Origin: Fagopyrum homotropicum
Taxonomy: Eukaryota; Streptophyta; Magnoliopsida; Caryophyllales; Polygonaceae
DNA: 64,000 nt
Direction: 5' to 3'
NCBI GenBank assembly: GCA_033239125.1
Contig: BSWB01000005.1
Location: 117,304,494-117,368,493 of the forward strand
The position numbers were made by a program, and so were the translations under genes. The notes beneath the pieces are model-generated. The model saw nothing but the letters and a program-made list of their open reading frames with translations. It ran no database searches and had not been told where the DNA came from. Shown piece after piece: positions 58,178-64,000 of the stretch. Each line of letters opens with the position of its first letter. The stretch's first letter is position 1.

Positions 58178-59002
58178 GTGCGAGTTTGGTCTAGCTACGG
58201 ACCTTAAACAAAGCGCTTCTTGGGAGGCAACCCAAGGTATTGCATTTTCGTTTTTGTTTCGATTCATAGTTTAGCTTAGAATAGACGTTTTTGCTTTGTT
58301 TTTGCCTTCGATTCCTTCCGGTATGTTCGTGTTTTTGGATGTAGGAACGATGGAAAAGGAAAAAGGGAGGATAATGTTGAAGAAAAGTGACGAAATCTGG
58401 ACTTTGGAGCTTCACAGAGAGTTCCACGGCCTAAACCACGGTCGTGACAGCTACAGTGCCCGTAATTTCCAAAAGCCTTTGAAAAATCACAAAAACCACG
58501 GTTCCGTACAATTCCACGGCCGTGGAACACCCCGACAGACCGTGATTTTCAAAATTTTGCCTGTGACTATATAAACCACGTTCTTCACAAAATTCACCAC
58601 AAAATCCCTCTTCCACGACCTAAACGCCGAATCCACGCCTCCTCTCTCAATTCCTCGTTTCCTAATCGTTTTTAACGATTCTTCTTCCTAACTAAATCAA
58701 ATTCGACCACCAACAAGATCCAAGCGACGAATCGAGCGGAAATTCACCAAGGAACGCGCAATTCGGATTTTTCAATCCGAAAAATAGGTTTTTCCACTCT
58801 TCTTGATCTTTGTCAATTTGGTTCGTTTTTGTTAGAGATTTTAGGAAGAACTGATTGAGATTGGAAGAAATTAGATTAGGACTGACTGTTTGTGGAGATT
58901 GTGTGTTGATTTGCTGAGATTTGAGACTTTCTGAGACGAATCACGGTCTCTGGGAGAACCACGGCCGTGGAATCTGTAGAACAGCCCGTAATTTCTAACA
59001 GA
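58178..59002 (+). other. Element C region between pol and the Athila ORF
   Basis: Begins with the post-pol phrase AAAGCGCTTCTTGGGAGGCA then ACCCAAGG (58210-58237). Word clusters lie at 58421-58530 (palindrome TTCCACGGCCGTGGAA at 58512-58527) and 58938-58995 (CCACGGCCGTGG at 58959-58970). The second ends only about 10 bp before the ORF start. Looser CCACG words lie at 58575-58640. Confidence 0.7.
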
Positions 59003-60565
59003 ATGGATTTTATGAGGAGAGTTTCGGGGAGGATCAAAGAGAAGAAGGATAACCAGAACAAGAAGAGGAAGGGTAATCCCTCCTCTTCCTCATCCTCTAG
59101 AGCACCACCACCCTCTTCCCCTTCACCTCCATCATCACCTTCCTCACCCTCACCACCTAGCCCTAAAGCCCCGACCATACATGAGGATCACCTTGATGCA
59201 CTCGAGCGGATCAAGGAGAGGGCTGTGATTGGTCCTAGGTACTTGTTGTTGGAGGATCTAGCTCCTCTCAACATAGTTGATGACCTCACTTGGCTCTTGG
59301 ATAGAGCCGGACTTATTGTCTTCTCGGCTATCCGAGAAGACGCCTATGAGGAGATTACACGGGAGGTTGTGACATCTTTTGAGCACAGCCATGTAGACAG
59401 GACCGTCTCTTTCCATCTTATGGAAAGAGACTATCATTTTACCATCCATGAGTTCGGGACCTTCTTTGGGTTTCAGGAGACCTTTAACGGTCGCTTTCCT
59501 AGTGGCGTTTACGCCAAGGACTTTTGGGAGGAGGTGGCGATGATTTACGCTAGCGAGGACCGCTGGCAGCCCGCTGACACCAAGGCTAGGTTGATGTACC
59601 ACCTAGCCTTGAAGATTGCTCATCGTGTTCTTTCGGAGTGTCTCTTTCCTAGGACGGAGACGCCCCAAAAGATCAAGACGGATGAGCTCTTTTTACTTTA
59701 CTCCATGTTGTACGGGCGCCGAGCTGACTGTGCCACTCTCTTGGCTGCTACTATGAGCAAGCTCAAGAACAAGAAGAAGGGCAACATCGGATATGGTGGG
59801 ATAGTTACCCACCTTGCTAGGAGCTTGGGTGTTGATTTTTCTGCTTGTACCCGCATACCGGTCGTTCCCTTAGGACTCCATGCCTTCATGACTAGGGGTC
59901 TCATCTTCCCCACACATAGAGGTCCGCCTTATGCGGCCATGCCTTGGGAGAGAAGGACGGGTAGGGGTATAGAGTGGCTACCGGAGTACTCCATTATGGC
60001 GGGACGCCATAATTGGAAGGAGACGTTCGCTGCTATGCATGCGAACATGATAGCAGCTCCCCCATATGTCCCACCACCAGTTGTTGAGGAGGAGGAGATG
60101 GGAGATCAGTTTAAGGGTGGAGGAGGAGCCGAGCAGGAGTTTGGCACGTTTCCGGATCAGCCGGAGGCGGCCCCCGATGCACCTAGACGTTCTTCACGTC
60201 CAGCTAGAGCTTCAGGCTCGTCTTCTCGCCGTGCTAGCGTGAGTGAGAGACCTACATGGATGACCACACCTCCTGCATGGTACGGAGCTCCACCTCCTTG
60301 GTCTACAGAGCAGACAGCAGCACCAGCACCAGCACCATCCGACGCTCCAGCATGGTACAGTCAGGCTCCGGGATGGTATGAGCAGATGCCGGATTGGGAT
60401 ACTGGCCTTTCGGAGAGAGTAGGAGCATTGGAGATCCGAGCCGATGCTAGATATGGACGCTTAGACGACCTCGACCACATGATGAGGGATGTCTACCGCC
60501 AGCAGTTTGGGCAGTTTTATGATCCTAGCTTCTCTCCATTCCCGCCTCCACCAGCGCCGCAGTGA
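59003..60565 (+). CDS. Athila ORF protein (PF03078-type), 520 aa, uninterrupted
   Basis: ATG at 59003 (MDFMRRVSGRIKEK) to TGA. The frame is open further left but only from a GTG inside a word cluster. Residues 1-60 are basic, then Ser/Pro-rich. Residues about 70-350 resemble the Athila ORF family: EEITREVVTSFEHSHVDRTV, SFHLMERDYHFTIHEFGTFF, FLLYSMLYGRRADCATLL, and GLIFPTHRGPPYAAMPWE. Residues about 360-520 are low complexity, rich in Ala, Pro, Arg and Trp-Tyr pairs (PAWYGAPPPW). It lies where Athila elements carry the extra ORF, sometimes called env-like. I see no signal peptide or clear membrane segment, so an envelope role is not supported here. Unlike gag-pol it has no lesion. Confidence 0.8.
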   Translation: MDFMRRVSGRIKEKKDNQNKKRKGNPSSSSSSRAPPPSSPSPPSSPSSPSPPSPKAPTIHEDHLDALERIKERAVIGPRYLLLEDLAPLNIVDDLTWLLDRAGLIVFSAIREDAYEEITREVVTSFEHSHVDRTVSFHLMERDYHFTIHEFGTFFGFQETFNGRFPSGVYAKDFWEEVAMIYASEDRWQPADTKARLMYHLALKIAHRVLSECLFPRTETPQKIKTDELFLLYSMLYGRRADCATLLAATMSKLKNKKKGNIGYGGIVTHLARSLGVDFSACTRIPVVPLGLHAFMTRGLIFPTHRGPPYAAMPWERRTGRGIEWLPEYSIMAGRHNWKETFAAMHANMIAAPPYVPPPVVEEEEMGDQFKGGGGAEQEFGTFPDQPEAAPDAPRRSSRPARASGSSSRRASVSERPTWMTTPPAWYGAPPPWSTEQTAAPAPAPSDAPAWYSQAPGWYEQMPDWDTGLSERVGALEIRADARYGRLDDLDHMMRDVYRQQFGQFYDPSFSPFPPPPAPQ

Positions 60566-61925
60566 TTGATTGCATGACCGTTCGCTTTAGCCATTCCACC
60601 GCCACTTTGTGAGATTCTTTTTCTTTTCTTCTTTTCTTTCTTTCTTTTGAACATTAGGGACAATGTCCGTCCTAAGTATGGGGTGGGATGTACTAAAAGT
60701 TTGTAATAACTCTTACTCACTATGCTTGCTTCTATTCGAGACTATCATTGCATGTTCATTATATTGTTGCACGTTTCATTATTGCATTGCATGAAAAAGA
60801 ACTTGAAAAACCCATAAAAATTGAAAAATTTTGAAAATTTTGTGCTCCTAATGAATTGAGATGATTTCTATGATAATCACTACTTGTGAATTGAGTTTGA
60901 TGACAATTGCATGCTTAAAAGATTAGTGAATTGAAAAGAAATTGAATGCGTTGATTGTGCTTCTTTTGCAAGTTTCATAATGTGAAGAATGTTACCTAAA
61001 TCATGTTGAGAAATTGAAGTTGAAATCACACTATAAGTTCTTATACTTCTTGTTGAGATGATTAAGGCAATTCGATTTTTCTTTCTTCTTTCTTTGATCA
61101 TTTTAGCTCCTCATTGAAATATTGACCTCCTTTACCTATCCGGGAATTTGGAGGAGTTGAATGAAAAAGGCATGTTTGATGTGGGAGAGCCATGAAAGCA
61201 ATACTTTGCATTCAAAGGAATAGAAAGAAATTATAGGTTTGGGGAAGTCAATCATGATGATGAGTAACTCGGCACCATTCACATAGCCGGGTGTTTGTGT
61301 CTTGCCAAAGTCGGATTGAGCGATATTCCTAGCGGATTATGGTATGTGCGCTAAGGGTTTGAGGCATCTCGTAAAAATCGAGAAACGCCAATCTCCTAGG
61401 CTTCGGTTTTTGTGCACCTCTGTCCATAACTCCAAAAGTAAAGTCGAAAAATGAAAGAAAGAAGAGCGAAGCTCTAAGTTGAAGTGTTGCGGAAACCGCA
61501 AAAGAAGAAGAAGGGTAGTTGTCCACTTTCCCGGATTCATGCACCACATTCCTTAAAGTTTTCTTCCCTTTCCACATTCTAGACCTTTTTCTTTGAAAGT
61601 CCTTAAGATCAAAAGAGTGTTATATGACTTGGTGATCTAAATTGAAGTTTCTTATGATTGATTTTGATAATGTTTAAAGGTTATGATGTTTGTATGGAAG
61701 TTTGATTAATTCATGAATTTTCTTTACTCTTTACTCTTTGATTAAGTGTATGAAAGTCTTATAAACGATTGAAGCAAGATTTGAGAATGATCTATTCTTT
61801 AGAAGGCACATTCCTCCAAAAGAAGTATTGCTTTGAGAAGGTACACATATTTCATCCTAACTTTTGTCTAAAGCTTTTTGGAAGACCTTGCTTAGGGACA
61901 AGCAAGTGTTAAGTATGGGGTTATT
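60566..61925 (+). other. Element C 3' non-coding region
   Basis: Hairpin plus AAGTATGGGGT modules at 60651-60684 and 61887-61921 (1237 bp apart). A conserved block of about 200 bp is at 61233-61433. The rest is AT-rich, with no gene. Confidence 0.75.
61887..61921 (+). other. Element C distal hairpin + AAGTATGGGGT module
   Basis: CTTGCTT-AGGGAC-AAGCAAG is a perfect 7-bp stem, followed by AAGTATGGGGT next to the 3' LTR. Compared with B and D (TTGCTCG/CGAGCAA), both sides of the stem have changed while pairing is kept. Confidence 0.75.
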
Positions 61926-63692
61926 TGTTAGCATGAAATATTGTAATATTTTAGGCACGTTTTCTGAGTGTATTTGATTCATATTGATAGTCTTTGATTT
62001 AGCATTGTTGCATTTGTGAGCTAGTTTGCCTATATTGTCGATATGGATGTCTACACTAGCTTTATGTTGATTATAGGTGATTGAGAGCCATTTCCGAACG
62101 GAATCGAGCAAAGATGAGTTGATTGAGTGTGTCCATGGATTGAGGGCATTCTTAGGAGCAAAATGGATACCAACTTCAGGAATGCACGAGGCTAGGGAAG
62201 AATCACGTTCTTGCCCTAAACCACGCTCTAAAATACGGCCGTACTACAAACCACGTTCAGTTCCACGGCCGTGGAACCCTGCAGGAGAAGCGTGATTCAT
62301 TCCAGGAGCTTTTACGGTCGTGGAATCCATGGTTCAAACCGTGTTGATTCCCACGCTCTAAATTACGGTCGTGGAACCTTCCACGACCGTGATCTTGGCG
62401 ATCTTTTTCGCCACATTTTGAAGCCATGATCTTTTGAAGATTGGGGCGGGCCGATATCTTATCTTGCCCTATAAAAAGACGGACGAAGGGAGATTCCGTC
62501 ATCCTCGCTTACCCCCGCTTAGACGCGTTTTGCGACCTCATTTTAGAGTTACGCTTGCACCTTCACTTTGGAGATTTTGACGGTTCTTGCAAAAGACGTA
62601 TTTTGCCCTTTCCTTAGAGTTGCCCTAATCTCGCACTTTTGGTGGAGATTGCTGTGGAGATTTCCGGATTGACGGAAGATCGAAGTTTTTGGAAGATTGT
62701 TGCAAGAAGAATTCTCTTCTTGTTTAGGTTTGATTTGGAAGACGGATTGACATCCCGTTCTTCTTTCTTTCCTAAGATTGTGATTGTTTGCTTTATTCTG
62801 AATCTATTGACAATATTCATTCTTGATTGTGACATTGAGATTGGTTTGAAGTTTATTGAAAGTTTTCGGAAGTTTTCATCTTTCAATCTTTTAATCTTTG
62901 AATTTGATATCATAATGATGATTGTTGGCTAGAAACCCTTAACAATTCTAGGGTGAAGGGTTGATAGTTGTGGCTTAGATGATGATAGATCGATCGTAAA
63001 CAGATTAGACCCTGAGAGTTAGAGAGAATCGTCGACGAACCCTAAATCACGGTTTGTTCTTGAGTTCCACGGCCGTGGAATCTCAAGATCCACCCGTAAT
63101 TTCCCTTAAGTTTACGAACCTGCTTTTACTTTAATCCAAAGTTAAAGATTTGCTTTAACTTAGTTTAAACTTGCCTTTTCTAGGTGGTAGTGAAGCCTCA
63201 ACAACCTCTACCTCGATTGTGAGTGTCACAACCGTAATCGGTTAAGTTAGTCTTGATCCTTGGATTGCAAGTTTGGGTATTTGACATTAATTCTTACCTT
63301 TAGATCCTTTCTATATTGAAGCCTCAACAACCTTTATAGAGAGTGTCTTGTGGGTGAGTCATATAAGGTTTTTGGAACTTCACCGTACGATTACCTTACA
63401 TTAGCATACCTTTGCATATCTCAACTCTGTCTTTATATCATTAAGAATATCTTGAATCGATTGCCACAGCTGGATACTTGGATCTTTAGGATTGTTGTTT
63501 TCCTAATAATTTTCAAAGCTCTTACATTCAATTGCTTGATAACCTACGATCGGATTTATTCTCCCCAAATCCCTGTGTTCGATACTCTGGAATTCTTGCT
63601 AATCTACGTCGATCCGTACACTGCGGGTTCGCTTGCTTGATTCTAGTTTTATAAATTTAAAGCTTATTTGCACGCACGTTTAGGGGCGAACA
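61926..63692 (+). repeat. Element C 3' LTR
   Basis: 1767 bp, about 18 substitutions from the 5' copy. Word palindromes at 62261-62276 and 63065-63080. Confidence 0.95.
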
Positions 63693-63697
63693 AGATG

Positions 63698-64000
63698 GTA
63701 CATAAACTGAGCAAGGCGAGCCTTTTCCTGATCCTTATCTGAGTTGAGGTTCTAGTTTGCCAAGTCTCATCCTTGTTATACCTTTCATGGTTCAACGCAA
63801 GCCTAGGATGAGACTTACCCGGTGATTCCTTTGTTTGTATACCCAAGATCATGAGTGATAGGTAATAAAGGTTTATCCTTTATTGGGGTTTGAGTGTGTC
63901 TTCATCCCATCTTTGAGAGTTAGTCTGAGACTTACCCATTAAAGGTTGATTCTATCCCCTTGGGTGGTGTGTTGGTATGAGATTATAGTTCCTTTCCTTA
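63698..64000 (+). repeat. Probable continuation of the element F 3' LTR
   Basis: Follows the TSD of element C. It contains GAGACTTACCCGGTGA (63810) and GAGACTTACCCATTAA (63927), the phrase that marks the 3' half of Athila-type LTRs here. The word site directly left of C's insertion is at the matching LTR position. The sequence runs off the window. Confidence 0.55.

Larger units (their letters stand above)
50405..63692 (+). mobile_element. Element C: Athila-lineage retrotransposon with downstream ORF (13.3 kb)
   Basis: LTRs 50405-52170 (1766 bp) and 61926-63692 (1767 bp) begin TGTTAGCATG and end GGGCGAACA. The TSD AGATG is at 50400-50404 and 63693-63697. About 18 substitutions and one 1-bp indel separate the LTRs (about 1%). 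It carries gag-pol (with lesions) and an open Athila ORF. Sequence is clearly diverged from B and D but collinear. Confidence 0.95.

Noticed and set aside
59003..60565. Calling the C downstream ORF a true envelope gene
   Set aside because: No signal peptide or transmembrane segment is visible. The family label env-like rests on position only.

Overview
The window reads as plant nuclear DNA, most likely from a eudicot. It holds one intron-bearing phosphatidylinositol-phosphate kinase gene with typical plant splice sites. Almost everything else is a pile of plant-type retrotransposons: Ty3/gypsy Athila and chromovirus (Tekay/Del-like), Ty1/copia, an L1-type LINE with a C-terminal RNase H, and a Tourist-like MITE. 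I cannot name the species. There is no bacterial operon structure, CRISPR array, rRNA or convincing tRNA gene.

Layout. 1-2.1 kb: the 3' end of a decayed chromovirus (integrase tail, a tandem-repeat stretch, putative 3' LTR start). 2.1-5.1 kb: AT-rich intergenic DNA with short local duplications. 5383-7204: the only host gene, a seven-exon type-A (MORN-less) PIP5K that can be read as intact (395 aa). 7.4 kb onward: a decayed LINE on the + strand, carrying a small in-place inversion in its reverse transcriptase. At 10,253 a copia element (- strand) has landed in the LINE RNase H. From there to the end of the window everything is nested inside that copia.

Nesting deduced from target-site duplications (TSDs) and broken reading frames. 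The copia is split at 12,480/33,807 by element A, a large non-autonomous chromovirus-like element on the - strand (12,481-33,806, TSD CCATT). A's left LTR is split by Athila element B (12,554-23,947, TSD GTTTG, two 1836-bp LTRs). A's right LTR carries a 350-bp MITE (TSD TAA). The copia is cut again at 34,365 by a second chromovirus LTR (G), which is cut by F, an old non-autonomous Athila relative with an unrecognised 296-aa ORF in the gag position. F is split by two younger Athila elements: D (38,030-49,212) and C (50,405-63,692, TSD AGATG). The window ends inside what looks like F's 3' LTR.

B, D and C carry gag-protease-RT-RNase H-integrase as one frame with a tRNA-Asp-type primer site. Each is broken by one to four point lesions. 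C also keeps an uninterrupted Athila ORF downstream of pol. LTR pairs of B, C and D differ by about 1% by eye count, those of A by about 1.1%, and the surviving F LTR segments by several percent, which matches the nesting order.

The most interesting signal is not a gene. Every Athila-type element repeats a short palindromic word with a shared CGGCCG core at equivalent places: upstream of the LTR TATA box, in the LTR 3' half, inside the protease-RT linker, and in the 3' non-coding region. The word is uniform within an element but changes between elements: ATCGGCCGAT in B, CCACGGCCGTGG in D and C, CTCGGCCGAG or CTCGACCGAG in F. B and D are otherwise near-identical in coding sequence yet differ in the word. 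A second signal is a pair of hairpin plus AAGTATGGGGT modules about 1.23-1.24 kb apart in B, D and C. The distal hairpin stem shows compensatory changes in C.
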